From the NCBI GenBank assembly GCA_021734325.1, contig JAIPJF010000004.1:62001-126000 (forward strand): a stretch of 64,000 nucleotides of DNA. Reading direction: 5' to 3'. Position numbers and translations under genes: made by a program. This DNA is from Fidelibacterota bacterium (lineage in GTDB: Bacteria > Fidelibacterota > UBA8477 > JABMPR01). The notes below the pieces were generated by a model. The model was not told the origin of the DNA, searched no databases, and saw nothing but the letters and a program-made list of their open reading frames with translations. This document shows, in pieces, positions 54,250 through 63,878 of this stretch. How positions within the stretch are numbered: the stretch's first letter is position 1; each line of letters opens with the position of its first letter.

Positions 54250-55185
54250 TCAAAGCGTATCTCTTGAGCGATTGATCCCTCTTTTGAACAGCGATATCAT
54301 AAGAATTCGAGGAATGAGCGACAGATAAAGCAACAGGCCAATTATGAAATTTAAGGGCTGTTGATGCAGACGCGTAAAATGTTTTTCGAAATATCGGAAA
54401 AATGATACATGGGAGCTTACGGTCATTTTGATCTTTGCCTGTTTGACGCTGGCCCCACCGAGATGGACCACAACGAATTCGGGGAGGTACCAGATTTCGC
54501 AACCCAAGTTCTTCACTCGTTTACACAGATCAACATCATTAAAGAACATGGGGAAATTCGGATCAAACCCATTCAGCTGCCGCAGAATATCGCCATTTAT
54601 CAGGAGGGCTGCTCCTGCAGGCTGGTCCACCTGGCATTTTGTCTGATGGTCAAAGTCTCCCATTTTCCAGCCATTGAAACGTTTACTTTCGGGAAATAGC
54701 TGAGACAGCCCAAGACTATGATAGATGACATCCATGTGGGTGGGGAAACGTCTGCATGACTTCTGAATTCGGCCATCAGGAAATTGTAATTGAGGTGCAA
54801 CCAGGCCAATTCGCTCATCACTTTCCAATTCCTGCAACAGTCCCTTGATACTTCCCTGCTGAATAATCGTGTCCGGATTCAGGATCAAAACGTGTTTACC
54901 CTTCGCTAATTCAAGCGCCTGATTATTTCCAACGGCAAACCCGCGATTCGAATGGTTTAGCTGAATTTGTACCTGTTTGTGTTCCGTCGCAAGGGCCTTG
55001 AGTAGTGAGGGCGTATCATCAATGGATGCATTGTCAACGACAATGATCTCCCCGGAGACAAGAATCAACTCATCAACCAGACTTTCAATACAGGACTTGA
55101 TGGTCTCAACCGAATTGTAAGACACAATAAGAATAGATAGCTGAAGTGAGGGATCAGCCTCTTTGACGATTTCTTTTTTCACCAT
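54250..55185 (-). CDS. Glycosyltransferase family 2 (rhamnosyltransferase-like)
   Basis: 311 residues with a GT-A fold: SILIVSYNSVE, EIIVVDNASIDDTP, NRGFAVGNNQAL, then LILNPDT as the DXD-like site and FFNDVDLCKRV in the acceptor region. A C-terminal hydrophobic helix (about 275-300) suggests membrane association. The sequence type resembles rhamnosyl and related sugar transferases of cell-surface polysaccharide synthesis. It lies in an operon of mixed function, so the target glycan is unknown. Confidence 0.88.
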   Translation of the reverse strand: MVKKEIVKEADPSLQLSILIVSYNSVETIKSCIESLVDELILVSGEIIVVDNASIDDTPSLLKALATEHKQVQIQLNHSNRGFAVGNNQALELAKGKHVLILNPDTIIQQGSIKGLLQELESDERIGLVAPQLQFPDGRIQKSCRRFPTHMDVIYHSLGLSQLFPESKRFNGWKMGDFDHQTKCQVDQPAGAALLINGDILRQLNGFDPNFPMFFNDVDLCKRVKNLGCEIWYLPEFVVVHLGGASVKQAKIKMTVSSHVSFFRYFEKHFTRLHQQPLNFIIGLLLYLSLIPRILMISLFKRGINRSRDTL

Positions 55186-55204
55186 TGTTATTTGCAGGGC
55201 AGTT

Positions 55205-56080
55205 CTATTTGGCGTTATTGCCCACCATTAGTTCACGGATCTCTTTTTCTTCCTGGTCAATGCGTTCCAGATTACTGGATTTCTCCCGAAGCAGCAGAAG
55301 CACCTCGAGGGCATTCTCGTATAAACCCTGACTTTTAAAGATCTGCATAAGCGTAAATGTTGCCATGGATCGGGTAATATTGTGTTTAACTGTGGGGTCC
55401 TGTCGTGTTACGGGACGCTTAACCGGTTGTGGAGCTACCGGCGCTTCAGGAACGGGCTCCGTTTTGATCTCAGTATTGGCGTCAACAGTGGGTGCTGTGC
55501 CCACTTGAGCAGTTTCTGTGTCATCTACATCCGCTTCGGCAGAAATTAATTGTGGCTCTGTTTCTTCCTCATCAACGACCTCTATCATGGATGATATTTC
55601 CAGACTTCCAGCAAGATCCTCCAAAAATTTATACTGTCCGGGTTGAACGGCGAGATTCCGTGCGCTGGGATATTTTTTATAGAAGCGGGTGGCATCAGGG
55701 TGGCCCGGCAGCGCTTTATTCAACAAGTGCACCAAAAAGGCAATCTGTTCGGCCTCCATTGTGTCGCCCATATTTTTAACGACCTCAATGATCACCCCTG
55801 GGAAAGGTTCTTTCGTCAGGATGCACTCCACAAAATATTTCATCGCCTGGGTGACCTCACCTTTTGCCATATAGATCTCACCGATCAATTTGAGCAGGAC
55901 CCCTTTACTCACTGCGGCCTGCATACCTAACCGACAAATTTTCAACGCTCTGTCAAGTTCGCCGGCTTCCATATTCTGTCTGGCATACCAGGCAAATAGC
56001 TCAGATTGAGGGTTTGCCAGGAGATAGGCTTCCAGGTTTTCTTGCTTTTTCAATAATTCATCATGATTTCTTGCGTCCAC
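55205..56080 (-). CDS. TPR-like helical repeat protein
   Basis: About 291 residues. TPR-like helices lie in the first 150 residues (ARQNMEAGELDRALKICRLG, then LIGEIYMAKGEVTQAMKYF). A Pro/Val/Thr-rich low-complexity linker (about 190-245) and a final TPR-like helix (FKSQGLYENALEVLLLL) follow. It probably mediates protein contacts. I prefer GTG 56080, with AGAAAGG 6 bases upstream, over an ATG at 56164 that would overlap the carboxylase gene by 65 bases. Confidence 0.72.
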   Translation of the reverse strand: MDARNHDELLKKQENLEAYLLANPQSELFAWYARQNMEAGELDRALKICRLGMQAAVSKGVLLKLIGEIYMAKGEVTQAMKYFVECILTKEPFPGVIIEVVKNMGDTMEAEQIAFLVHLLNKALPGHPDATRFYKKYPSARNLAVQPGQYKFLEDLAGSLEISSMIEVVDEEETEPQLISAEADVDDTETAQVGTAPTVDANTEIKTEPVPEAPVAPQPVKRPVTRQDPTVKHNITRSMATFTLMQIFKSQGLYENALEVLLLLREKSSNLERIDQEEKEIRELMVGNNAK

Positions 56081-56099
56081 TTGAAACCTTTCTCCCGTT

Positions 56100-57650
56100 C
56101 TAAAGGGGGATATTCCCATGCTTTTTTTGCGGATTTGAATCAACCTTGTTTTCCAGCATCTCAAAGGCGCGGATAACTTTTAATCTTGTTTGATTGGGTT
56201 CAATCACTTCATCCACGTAGCCTCGTTCGGCCGCGGAATAAGGATTGGCAAAACGTTCAGAGAACTCATCTGTCAATTTTTCAAGCGCTGCCTCAGGATC
56301 ATCGGCTGATGCAATTTCTCTTTTGAAAATGATCTCAGTGGCTCCTTTTGCTCCCATGACTGCAATTTCAGCACAAGGCCAGGCGAAGTTTATATCCCCG
56401 CGAATATGTTTGGAATTCATAACATCATAGGCCCCGCCATAGGCTTTCCTCGTAATGACTGTTACTCTGGGCACAGTGGCCTCAGCAAAAGCATAGAGCA
56501 ATTTTGCCCCATGGCGAATGATCCCACCCCACTCCTGATCAGTACCAGGCAAAAACCCTGGAACATCCTCAAAGGTTAAAAGCGGAATATTAAAGGCATC
56601 ACAAAAACGTACAAAGCGTGCGCCTTTGACTGAGGAATTAATATCCAGAACACCTGCCATATAAGCAGGCTGGTTGGCAACGATACCTACAGGGTTTCCA
56701 TTAAGCCTGACAAACCCTACGACCATATTCATGGCATAATCTTCGTGAACTTCGAAGAATTCCTTATTATCAACCACCATGCGAATGACATCTTTTATAT
56801 CATAGGGTTTATTGGCGTTCTCGGGAACGATTGTATCCAGGGCAGTGTCAGCCCTGTCGATGGGGTCATCACACTGGATGGATGGGGGGTCTTCTAAATT
56901 GTTTTGGGGAATGTAGCTCAAGAGGGTCTTGATGCCCTCGATCACTTCAATTTCATTATTACATGTAAAGTGACTCACGCCGGATTTTGATCCGTGAGCA
57001 GTAGCGCCTCCCAACTCCTCTTTGCTCACTTCCTCATGGGTCACTGTTTTCACCACGTCGGGGCCAGTCACAAACATATAGCTGGTTCCCTTGGTCATAA
57101 AAACAAAGTCAGTGATGGCAGGTGAGTACACAGCACCGCCGGCACAGGGACCGAGGATGGCCGAAATCTGTGGAACCACCCCACTCATCAGGGTATTCCG
57201 TAGGAAAATGTCCGCATAGCCTGCAAGGCTGACAACCCCCTCCTGAATGCGGGCGCCTCCGCTATCATTCAAGCCAATCACAGGGGCTCCGACCTTGGCA
57301 GCCAGATCCATGACCTTTACGATCTTTTCAGCATAGGCTTCAGAGAGGGATCCCCCCATCACCGTGAAATCCTGGCTAAAGACAAAAACTGTGCGACCAT
57401 TGATCGTTCCATGTCCGGTAACCACGCCATCACCGAGAAATTTTTGCTTATTCAGTCCGAAATTGGATGAACGGTGGGTAACAAACATGCCCATTTCTTC
57501 AAACGAGCCCGGATCAAGAAGGAGATCAAGGCGCTCGCGTGCAGAGAGTTTCTGCTTTGCATGCTGGGCATCCAGTCGATCCTGACCTCCTCCGAGAAGG
57601 GCTTCTTCCCGAAGTTTATGTAGTTGTTCAATCCTATCTTGACGACTCAT
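56100..57650 (-). CDS. Acyl-CoA carboxylase beta subunit (propionyl/methylmalonyl-CoA type)
   Basis: 516 residues, the standard length for the carboxyltransferase subunit. It has [17 protein letters not shown], the first oxyanion region [11 protein letters not shown] and [22 protein letters not shown], then [11 protein letters not shown] and the late [11 protein letters not shown]. It moves carboxyl between biotin and acyl-CoA, either in propionyl-CoA carboxylase or in a sodium-pumping methylmalonyl-CoA decarboxylase. Coupling by a 4-base overlap to a methylmalonyl-CoA mutase subunit points to propionate/methylmalonyl-CoA metabolism. The biotin subunits are not in the window. Confidence 0.92.
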   Translation of the reverse strand: MSRQDRIEQLHKLREEALLGGGQDRLDAQHAKQKLSARERLDLLLDPGSFEEMGMFVTHRSSNFGLNKQKFLGDGVVTGHGTINGRTVFVFSQDFTVMGGSLSEAYAEKIVKVMDLAAKVGAPVIGLNDSGGARIQEGVVSLAGYADIFLRNTLMSGVVPQISAILGPCAGGAVYSPAITDFVFMTKGTSYMFVTGPDVVKTVTHEEVSKEELGGATAHGSKSGVSHFTCNNEIEVIEGIKTLLSYIPQNNLEDPPSIQCDDPIDRADTALDTIVPENANKPYDIKDVIRMVVDNKEFFEVHEDYAMNMVVGFVRLNGNPVGIVANQPAYMAGVLDINSSVKGARFVRFCDAFNIPLLTFEDVPGFLPGTDQEWGGIIRHGAKLLYAFAEATVPRVTVITRKAYGGAYDVMNSKHIRGDINFAWPCAEIAVMGAKGATEIIFKREIASADDPEAALEKLTDEFSERFANPYSAAERGYVDEVIEPNQTRLKVIRAFEMLENKVDSNPQKKHGNIPL

Positions 57651-58051
57651 CGGCGATTTTCCTGAACCCAGGATTTCAGATAGTCATTGATTTCAACCAG
57701 ACCGGCACCGGGGCCGAACAGTTGACCGACGCCCAGTTCTTTGAGTGCTTTCATGTCAGACTCAGGAATAATGCCCCCCCCAGTGAGGAGAACATCCGTG
57801 AGTCCCTCATTTTTCATGAGCTCAAGCACGCGAGGGAAAATTGTCATGTGAGCTCCCGAGAGAATACTCAGGGCAATAATATCAGCATCCTCTTGAACAG
57901 CAGCAGCTACGATCATCTCGGGAGTCTGCCTTAACCCAAGATAAATGACCTCCATGCCAGCATCTCTAAATGAATTCGCCAGGACTTTCGCCCCGCGATC
58001 ATGTCCATCCAGACCTGGTTTCGCCAATACTACTCTGATTTTCCGCTCCAT
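57647..58051 (-). CDS. Methylmalonyl-CoA mutase cobalamin-binding subunit
   Basis: 134 residues forming a stand-alone B12-binding domain: [13 protein letters not shown] contains the DxHxxG motif whose His binds cobalt, followed by LSILSGAH and LLTGGGI. It pairs with a separate catalytic subunit of methylmalonyl-CoA mutase, not seen here, to interconvert methylmalonyl-CoA and succinyl-CoA. It is the first gene of the minus-strand run and overlaps the carboxylase gene by 4 bases. Confidence 0.93.
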   Translation of the reverse strand: MERKIRVVLAKPGLDGHDRGAKVLANSFRDAGMEVIYLGLRQTPEMIVAAAVQEDADIIALSILSGAHMTIFPRVLELMKNEGLTDVLLTGGGIIPESDMKALKELGVGQLFGPGAGLVEINDYLKSWVQENRR

Positions 58052-58175
58052 AGAATGTTTCCTTCACCCGTCACGATCTCGATATTATGAGTAACGTTTA
58101 ATCTAATCTGAAAGATTGGCCACAAAACATGGTTTTTACACACCCTGGTTTTGACACTCTGAGTATATTCTTTCC

Positions 58176-58988
58176 ATGCATTTTCGTCGCAGCGTGTACA
58201 CAATTCTCCTCCTGACCTTCACCCTGCTGGAAGCTCGGGATGGGTTAAGAATCCTGAGTTATAATATTGAGGGAATGAAGCCTGGGAGCCACTTTGAATC
58301 CAGACTCGAGGCCATTATCCGGGAGCTAAAAGATTTGGACCCTGACGTCATGGGTTTTCAGGAAGTCGCCCAGGATACAAGTGGTAAAAACATGGCATAT
58401 ATCATCGCCGACTCTCTCTCAGCATATTCTGGAGAGGACTACCATGTTTACTGGCAATCTACCCACGTTGCCTATTCCTCCTATTTAGAAGGTCTGGCAA
58501 TAATTTCCAGATTGCCAGTTGTTCAAAGTGGGTATTACGATTTACCCCCTGGTGTTTTCCAGCGAAAAGCACTTTGGAGCCTGATCGATCTTAATGGCAA
58601 TCAACTTCATTTTTTTACCACCCATCTTTCCTATCGCGATGAGGATAATGAGCTGCGCATAAAACAGGTTCAGGCACTCAAGTCATTTATTGAGACAAAA
58701 ACCAGCAGTAACAACGGCCTCTTTATACTAACTGGAGACTTTAACTGTACGCCACAAACGGATCCCATCGCTCAGCTTGCGGATTATTCCTCCGTGTGGA
58801 CTCTTGAAAATCCTGAGCAACCCGGTTTCACCTTCCCGGCTACACACCCGGAACATAAAATCGATTATATTTTCATGGACAAAGACGCTAAAGACAGAAT
58901 TAGAGCTGTCACCCTTGAATTCGATAACACCTATGATGGGATCAATTACCCTTCAGATCATTTTGGTCTAATGCTTGTTCTGGAATGA
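58176..58988 (+). CDS. Secreted endonuclease/exonuclease/phosphatase family protein
   Basis: 270 residues with a short signal (RRSVYTILLLTFTLLEA). The EEP-fold motifs are LRILSYNIEG, DVMGFQEV, TTHLSYRDEDNE, TGDFNCTP and the terminal YPSDHFGLMLVL with its SDH catalytic pair. The family covers nucleases, phosphoesterases and sphingomyelinases. The secreted form suggests a phosphodiesterase acting outside the cytoplasm. It is convergent with the aldo/keto reductase gene, 5 bases away. Confidence 0.87.
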   Translation: MHFRRSVYTILLLTFTLLEARDGLRILSYNIEGMKPGSHFESRLEAIIRELKDLDPDVMGFQEVAQDTSGKNMAYIIADSLSAYSGEDYHVYWQSTHVAYSSYLEGLAIISRLPVVQSGYYDLPPGVFQRKALWSLIDLNGNQLHFFTTHLSYRDEDNELRIKQVQALKSFIETKTSSNNGLFILTGDFNCTPQTDPIAQLADYSSVWTLENPEQPGFTFPATHPEHKIDYIFMDKDAKDRIRAVTLEFDNTYDGINYPSDHFGLMLVLE

Positions 58989-58993
58989 TTTTA

Positions 58994-59986
58994 TCAGTCA
59001 GTGACAAATATCGCATCAATCTTTTCCAGTTCATTTTCACTAAACTCAAGATTATCTAGCGCTCCAACGGCATCAATAATTTGTTCGCGCTTGGAGGCGC
59101 CGATCAGGGCGGAGGTAACAACGTTAGGTCTCAAGACCCAGGCGATGGCAAGTTGGGCCACACTTTGGCCACGGTGATCAGCTATTTGCTTTAGGGCTCT
59201 TACTTTATCCAGCATATCCGATTTGATAAATTCAGGCTTTAAATAGCGACCATCCCTCACCGCCCGGGAATCCGCTGGGAATCCTTCAAGATAGCGATCC
59301 GTCAACAACCCCTGAGCCAGTGGTGAGAAGACGATGCTGCCAAGTCCCTGTTGTTTTAATACTTTAAAGAGACCCTTCTCTGGATTGCGGTGAAATAGAT
59401 TGTATTTAGGTTGATGGATCAGGCAGGGGGTTCCAAGGTCTTTCAATATTCTGGTCGCTTGTCTGGTTTGTTCATGATTATAGGATGAAATACCCACATA
59501 GAGCGCCTTACCGCTGCGGACGATCTGATCCAGAGCACCCATGGTCTCCTCCAAAGGCGTTCCGTTGTCTGGTCTGTGATGATAAAAGATATCTACATAC
59601 TCCAGCCCCATTCTCTTCAAGCTTTGATCAATGCTGGCAATCAGATATTTCCGGCTTCCAAGATCACCATACGGACCCGGCCACATATCCCAACCAGCTT
59701 TGGTTGAGATCAGTAATTCATCTCTATGCGCAGGCAGGGTATCCTTCAGGATTTTGCCAAATGTAGTTTCAGCGCCGCCATAAGGCGGACCATAATTATT
59801 CGCCAGGTCGAAATGGGTAATGCCGAGATCAAAAGCCTGCATAATGAGTGCCTGGGCATTTTGATAATCATTGCTTTCTCCAAAATTGTGCCACAAACCA
59901 AGGGAGATCCGCGGCAGCAGAATTCCACTGGCCCCACATCGCATATAGCTCATTCTATCATAACGTTCTGGCTTAGGTCTATACAT
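58994..59986 (-). CDS. Aldo/keto reductase (YghZ/GPR-like)
   Basis: 330 residues with the AKR barrel: ITHFDLANNYGPPYGGAE (catalytic Asp and Tyr), STKAGWD (Lys), YHHRPDNGTPLEE (His) and a late NADPH loop ALIGASKREQI. The opening YDRMSYMRCGASG and the YGPP motif match the L-glyceraldehyde 3-phosphate reductase/YghZ group, which detoxifies aldehydes with NADPH. It is followed by, and probably cotranscribed with, nothing on its own strand. Confidence 0.9.
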   Translation of the reverse strand: MYRPKPERYDRMSYMRCGASGILLPRISLGLWHNFGESNDYQNAQALIMQAFDLGITHFDLANNYGPPYGGAETTFGKILKDTLPAHRDELLISTKAGWDMWPGPYGDLGSRKYLIASIDQSLKRMGLEYVDIFYHHRPDNGTPLEETMGALDQIVRSGKALYVGISSYNHEQTRQATRILKDLGTPCLIHQPKYNLFHRNPEKGLFKVLKQQGLGSIVFSPLAQGLLTDRYLEGFPADSRAVRDGRYLKPEFIKSDMLDKVRALKQIADHRGQSVAQLAIAWVLRPNVVTSALIGASKREQIIDAVGALDNLEFSENELEKIDAIFVTD

Positions 59987-60007
59987 TTTCTTCCTCTATT
60001 CCTGGGC

Positions 60008-60637
60008 TTATGATGCCCATAATCCACCTGTTGATTCCAACCAGTCAGCCACTCTTTCTGACTGAGCACTTAAACTTCCAGTAGATACATCTAATTCCAT
60101 AACCGGTAAAATAGATCTCTGCGCCAGTTCTTTGAAAAGGTTTTGCTCTCGTCGAAAGATATCAAGATTGTCATACTGGGAGGGGTTCCCAGAGATTTTT
60201 AGACGGGCTTCTCTGGCAAGCTCAAAGGAGTCATCCGGTCTGACGCATAATACCAGATGAAACCCCAGCGCATTCAGCCCCTCCTCAAGCCACCTGAAGT
60301 CGTAATCCCTGTTGAATGTCAGCTGTTGATAAACCTGGGTTGAAAGATGAAACCGGTCAATCATCCATGAATAATATTTTTGAAGCTGAAACATCTTGAG
60401 CCAGGTCCGGTAGGTTTCCAGCGCTTGCGCTTCCTCCTGCGCTTCAAAATTGATCATCCCCCGACCCCAGGGAAAGTTTGTGAAACTGCACCATTCCCCG
60501 GAAATGAGGGGTGAATGATAACGGTATTTTCGCGGGCCAACCAGACGGGGGTGTTCATTCAAAGTGAATGCCAGTTCCGTTTTGCTGGTCAGGCGGGTCC
60601 CTTCAAGAATGATCTTGGGACATAGTTTTGCTCCCAT
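60008..60637 (-). CDS. P-loop kinase-like protein (thymidylate-kinase-like fold)
   Basis: About 209 residues from ATG 60637; an upstream ATG at 60718 adds 27 residues that do not look coding. The start KIILEGTRLTSKTELAF resembles a P-loop, but the usual Gly before Lys is Ser. WMIDRFHLSTQVYQ and the end VMELDVSTGSLSAQSERVADWL fit nucleoside/nucleotide kinase folds. The substrate is not clear, and altered P-loop chemistry is possible. Confidence 0.65.
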   Translation of the reverse strand: MGAKLCPKIILEGTRLTSKTELAFTLNEHPRLVGPRKYRYHSPLISGEWCSFTNFPWGRGMINFEAQEEAQALETYRTWLKMFQLQKYYSWMIDRFHLSTQVYQQLTFNRDYDFRWLEEGLNALGFHLVLCVRPDDSFELAREARLKISGNPSQYDNLDIFRREQNLFKELAQRSILPVMELDVSTGSLSAQSERVADWLESTGGLWAS

Positions 60638-60745
60638 CAGTGATCCGTTCTGCCGTAATGGTCTGAGGCGATAAATTTTTGCACTATTACAAGATTGAAA
60701 AAGGCTTCCATAATTCAAATAAAAAAGTCTTTTCCATACAAATAA

Positions 60746-60772
60746 AAACCCCTCACCGTAGGCAAGGGGTTT
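60746..60772 (-). terminator. Rho-independent terminator of the SDR gene
   Basis: AAACCCCT (60746-60753) pairs with AGGGGTTT (60765-60772) around an 11-base loop. On the minus strand it is followed by TTTTTATT, and it lies about 60 bases after the SDR stop. Confidence 0.85.
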
Positions 60773-60830
60773 CTTTATTATAAATCCTTGTGAAGGCTCA
60801 AGACCTTTTCAAGGCGGTAGACGAATAAAT

Positions 60831-61547
60831 TTACCAGTCTATGGGTTTTCCGTCCCTGAAAAAACCTCCCGTTGGACCATCTGGGGGGAGTTTGGCTGCC
60901 CACAGAATACCTTCAATACCTTCTTCGATGGAGCGCGTGGCATTTGGACCACCCATGTCAGTCTTGACCCATCCAGGACATACAGAATTAACCTTGATCC
61001 GGGTGCCTTCCAGCTCAACCGCCAAAATGCCTGTGAGGGCGTTCATGGCTGCTTTGGACATCCTGTAGGCAGGCCAACCGCCTTCCATTTTTGTCAAGGT
61101 AGCCATACCGGTGGAGACATTTACAATTCGTGGTTGTCTGGCCTTCTTCATCAAATCATAAAATGCCTGGACCATACGTAAAGCCCCAACCGCATTGATG
61201 GAGTAGGCTTCCTCAACAATCTCGGGGTTGATAGTGAAACAGGTCACCTGACTATCCAAACCGCCTGGCTCAATGATTACACCTGCATTATTTATTAAAA
61301 TATCCAGATGATCAAACTGGGATTGAACATAGGATGCAAGGGCGGTGATATGCCTGGCCTTGCTGACATCCGCTTCGAAACCCTCGACATTCAAGCCCGC
61401 TTCCTGCAATTTTGCTGAAGCGTTATCAATCTCGATTTTGTTTCGGCCAACCATGAATACCTTGTATCCATCTTCAGCCAATGCGATGGTCAGCGCATGA
61501 CCCAATCCCCTGTTTGCCCCTGTAACAACTGCTACTTTGCTATACAT
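60831..61547 (-). CDS. Short-chain dehydrogenase/reductase
   Basis: 238 residues of the classical SDR family: cofactor loop TGANRGLGHAL, NNAGV, an Asn in the SINAVGA segment, the catalytic Ser in NVSTGMATL, YRMSK for Tyr and Lys, and CPGWVKTDMGG near the substrate lid. The cofactor loop NRGLG and a following Arg (VGRN) favour NADP. It resembles carbonyl reductases; the substrate is unknown. It has its own terminator downstream. Confidence 0.9.
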   Translation of the reverse strand: MYSKVAVVTGANRGLGHALTIALAEDGYKVFMVGRNKIEIDNASAKLQEAGLNVEGFEADVSKARHITALASYVQSQFDHLDILINNAGVIIEPGGLDSQVTCFTINPEIVEEAYSINAVGALRMVQAFYDLMKKARQPRIVNVSTGMATLTKMEGGWPAYRMSKAAMNALTGILAVELEGTRIKVNSVCPGWVKTDMGGPNATRSIEEGIEGILWAAKLPPDGPTGGFFRDGKPIDW

Positions 61548-61651
61548 TGTTCGAGATTTCTCCTCGCTTATTCTTCAATGATCGGATCGAGCCGCTTGCT
61601 CGTTCCCATTTTGGCTTTCTATAACAGATAGCATGGACTTTCGCAAGTGTT

Positions 61652-62128
61652 TTACACCTGTTTTATCTCGGAAGTGAATTTTTTTAGATTTTTAAATGCT
61701 TGCTCTTGAATTTTTTTCTGAACGCCCTTTTGCCACCCCAACAGCAGACCAAGAGGTCCAAGGGCCATCCGGCTCCATTTCCAGAAACTGAACTGGTCTT
61801 CATGGCTCAAAATCTTACCCTCGGAAAACAGAAACCTGGCCTGAATGATATTGTGTACCTGCCGAGGGGGCTTGCCAAATTCATATCTGGCTTCCCATTT
61901 AGCGGTCCCCACATCCCCGTCAATCTTAATATCGTGGACATCAATTTCCAGGGTCTTGGCCTGTAGACATAACATCGTCCACATAGCTCCGATCTGCTCT
62001 CCTTTCAGTTCAGGGAAAACAGGATCAGAAAAAACCGCCTCTTTGTGATAACAGGCAGCCATTGTTTTCCCGTCTCTCCTGGAGAACGCAAGGTAGAACT
62101 CGCGGATATGATCCTCGTGTATATGCAT
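61652..62128 (-). CDS. NTF2-like / SnoaL-domain protein
   Basis: 158 residues with a SnoaL-type cone fold: FYLAFSRRDGKTMAACYHKEAVFSDPVF, then AKWEARYEFGKPPRQVHNIIQARFLF and a SHEDQFSFWKWSRMALG end. Proteins of this shape are ketosteroid-isomerase-like enzymes or binding proteins. About 30 basic residues at the C-terminus extend past the core. Its function is unknown. Confidence 0.8.
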   Translation of the reverse strand: MHIHEDHIREFYLAFSRRDGKTMAACYHKEAVFSDPVFPELKGEQIGAMWTMLCLQAKTLEIDVHDIKIDGDVGTAKWEARYEFGKPPRQVHNIIQARFLFSEGKILSHEDQFSFWKWSRMALGPLGLLLGWQKGVQKKIQEQAFKNLKKFTSEIKQV

Positions 62129-62168
62129 AGCAATGATTTCTAATTAATCTTGTCTATATCATATAGAG

Positions 62169-62203
62169 ATAAGCGTCGGTCTCAGAATGAAACCGACGCT
62201 TAT
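62169..62203. terminator. Hairpin between cold-shock gene and NTF2-like gene
   Basis: ATAAGCGTCGGT (62169-62180) pairs perfectly with ACCGACGCTTAT (62192-62203). The T-run (TATTTTT) lies on the plus-strand side, so it is not an ideal terminator for the minus-strand cold-shock gene. A bidirectional terminator or an mRNA-stabilising hairpin are both possible. Confidence 0.6.
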
Positions 62204-62222
62204 TTTTAATTCTTAGAAAGAA

Positions 62223-62435
62223 TTATACAGCAGTAACGTTCTCGGCCTGAGGGCCCTTTTCGCCTTGTGTGACGTTGAAAGTAACGTTTTGCCCTTCTGT
62301 CAGAGTGCGACGTCCCTCACCGTTGATCGCGCGAAAATGAACAAAAACGTCTGGTCCATCTTCCTGTTGAATAAATCCGTAGCCCTTTGAATCATTGAAC
62401 CACTTGACCACGCCTTTGACTAGTTGATCAGCCAT
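62223..62435 (-). CDS. Cold-shock domain protein (CspA family)
   Basis: 70 residues with RNP1 KGYGFI and RNP2 VFVHFRAI, plus the usual [11 protein letters not shown] start and [11 protein letters not shown] end. It binds single-stranded RNA/DNA as an RNA chaperone. I use ATG 62435, with GAGG about 5 bases upstream; a frame seven codons longer lacks family support. A perfect palindrome lies just upstream in the leader. Confidence 0.95.
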   Translation of the reverse strand: MADQLVKGVVKWFNDSKGYGFIQQEDGPDVFVHFRAINGEGRRTLTEGQNVTFNVTQGEKGPQAENVTAV

Positions 62436-62458
62436 TTGTACCTCATTCTTAAACAATA

Positions 62459-62471
62459 CCGCCTAAGGCGG
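62459..62471 (-). promoter_or_regulatory. Leader palindrome of the cold-shock gene
   Basis: CCGCCTAAGGCGG is perfectly self-complementary and lies about 24 bases upstream of the start codon, in the likely 5' leader. Cold-shock mRNAs often use leader structure to control translation. That this hairpin does so is inference. Confidence 0.45.
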
Positions 62472-62696
62472 CTTTCTACTTATCAGGATCATTCAGCAAA
62501 CTCTGCTGAATATATTTTACGTCAAATGTAGACTTTCCTGACTATAGCATTGAATATTATGCTCCAAAACTTAAAAGCAAACAATCATTTATCATCAAAG
62601 AAGCTTTCCTTTTCCCGTGATTCAAATCTCAGAAAGACCTTGTGGTGCCTATTTAGATGTATTGTGGGGTTACATTTTCACTTAGCTTAAAAGCTG

Positions 62697-63878
62697 ATGA
62701 AAAAAACATTTTCCATATGGATTTTAGCCCTTGCACTTCCCTGGGCTGTGTTATGTCAGACAGAAGACCTGGATCGTCAGATCGATGCTCAATCAAAAAA
62801 GTTGAAGGAGATTCGCAAAGAGATCGATGTGCTTAACTCAAAGATCAGCAAATCTCAAAAGGATGAAAGAGTAACCCGGAAACAGATAGAACAACTGGAC
62901 AAGCAAATCGCAATGATCACCGATCTCAAACGCGGTCTCCAAAAAGAACGCGAATTGAAGGAACGGGAAATCGATCTGTTAAAGGAGACCATTCAGGTAA
63001 CTGACCAAAAGATATCAGTCATGAAAGAGCGGGCCGCCAGGCGGGCTGTCCAGGCCTATAAGCTGGGTCAAAACCGGGATATTGATCTGCTGCTTACATC
63101 TGGCGATATCAATCAGGCCCTTCGGCGCACCATGTACCTTTCTGCCGTTAATAAAGCTGAACGACAGACACTGGAAGAATTACAATCGCTCATTCTCAAC
63201 AACCGCAGCAGCCAAAACAATCTGGCTCGCAGATTAGGCGAGGTAAAGCGCAACATTGCAGAAGAAGATCGCGCGGCCAGAGATAAGGCTATCAGGAAAA
63301 AGCAAAAAGAATCCCTGGCCAGAGACATAAAGCAGGATCGCAGCAGCATGGAACAGGAGAAGAGAACCAAGCTTGCCGCGGCAAAAGAAATGCAGGGCAA
63401 GATCGAAGATCTTGAAAAAGAGGTGGAAGCCCGTAAAGAATGGGCTCGCTCGCAGGGACTTGTTGGATATGGAGAGTTCTCAAAATACAAGGGCAAGTTA
63501 AACTGGCCCGTTCAGGGAACGCTGGTGAATCTATTTGGACCGCACAAACATGAAAAACTGGGAACCGTAACCAACAACCCCGGAATTGATATAGCAGCTC
63601 CAGAAGGCCGCAATGTAAAGGCTGTCATGAATGGTATTGTCGTGGCCATAACCTGGATACCAGGGTATGGAAACACCATTATCGTGGATCACGGTGAAAG
63701 TTATTATACCGTCTATGCGCATGTGGATAATATCCAGGTGAATATAGACAAGTCGGTCCTAGGGGGTGATGTCGTAGCCCAGGTGAGTGATACGGGTAGC
63801 CTGGATGGTCCCCGGCTTCATTTTGAAGTCTGGCAAGGAAAAGACAAAGTGGATCCATTGACATGGCTGAAGCGTTAA
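62697..63878 (+). CDS. EnvC-like murein hydrolase activator (coiled coil plus LytM domain)
   Basis: 393 residues: signal peptide (MKKTFSIWILALALPWAVLC), a long coiled coil (about 25-250, rich in Lys/Glu/Gln heptads) and a C-terminal LytM/M23 domain. The M23 zinc sites are degenerate: NNPGIDIAAPEG has Asn in place of the first His, and the end reads PRLHFEVW rather than HLHFE. This loss is typical of EnvC-type activators of cell-division amidases, which do not cut murein themselves. It overlaps the following pol III delta prime gene by 16 bases. Confidence 0.9.
   Translation: MKKTFSIWILALALPWAVLCQTEDLDRQIDAQSKKLKEIRKEIDVLNSKISKSQKDERVTRKQIEQLDKQIAMITDLKRGLQKERELKEREIDLLKETIQVTDQKISVMKERAARRAVQAYKLGQNRDIDLLLTSGDINQALRRTMYLSAVNKAERQTLEELQSLILNNRSSQNNLARRLGEVKRNIAEEDRAARDKAIRKKQKESLARDIKQDRSSMEQEKRTKLAAAKEMQGKIEDLEKEVEARKEWARSQGLVGYGEFSKYKGKLNWPVQGTLVNLFGPHKHEKLGTVTNNPGIDIAAPEGRNVKAVMNGIVVAITWIPGYGNTIIVDHGESYYTVYAHVDNIQVNIDKSVLGGDVVAQVSDTGSLDGPRLHFEVWQGKDKVDPLTWLKR

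Noticed and set aside
58149-58171. TTGACA...TATATT upstream of the secreted phosphoesterase gene as a promoter
   Set aside because: The boxes are only 7 bases apart and the second would overlap the ribosome-binding region.
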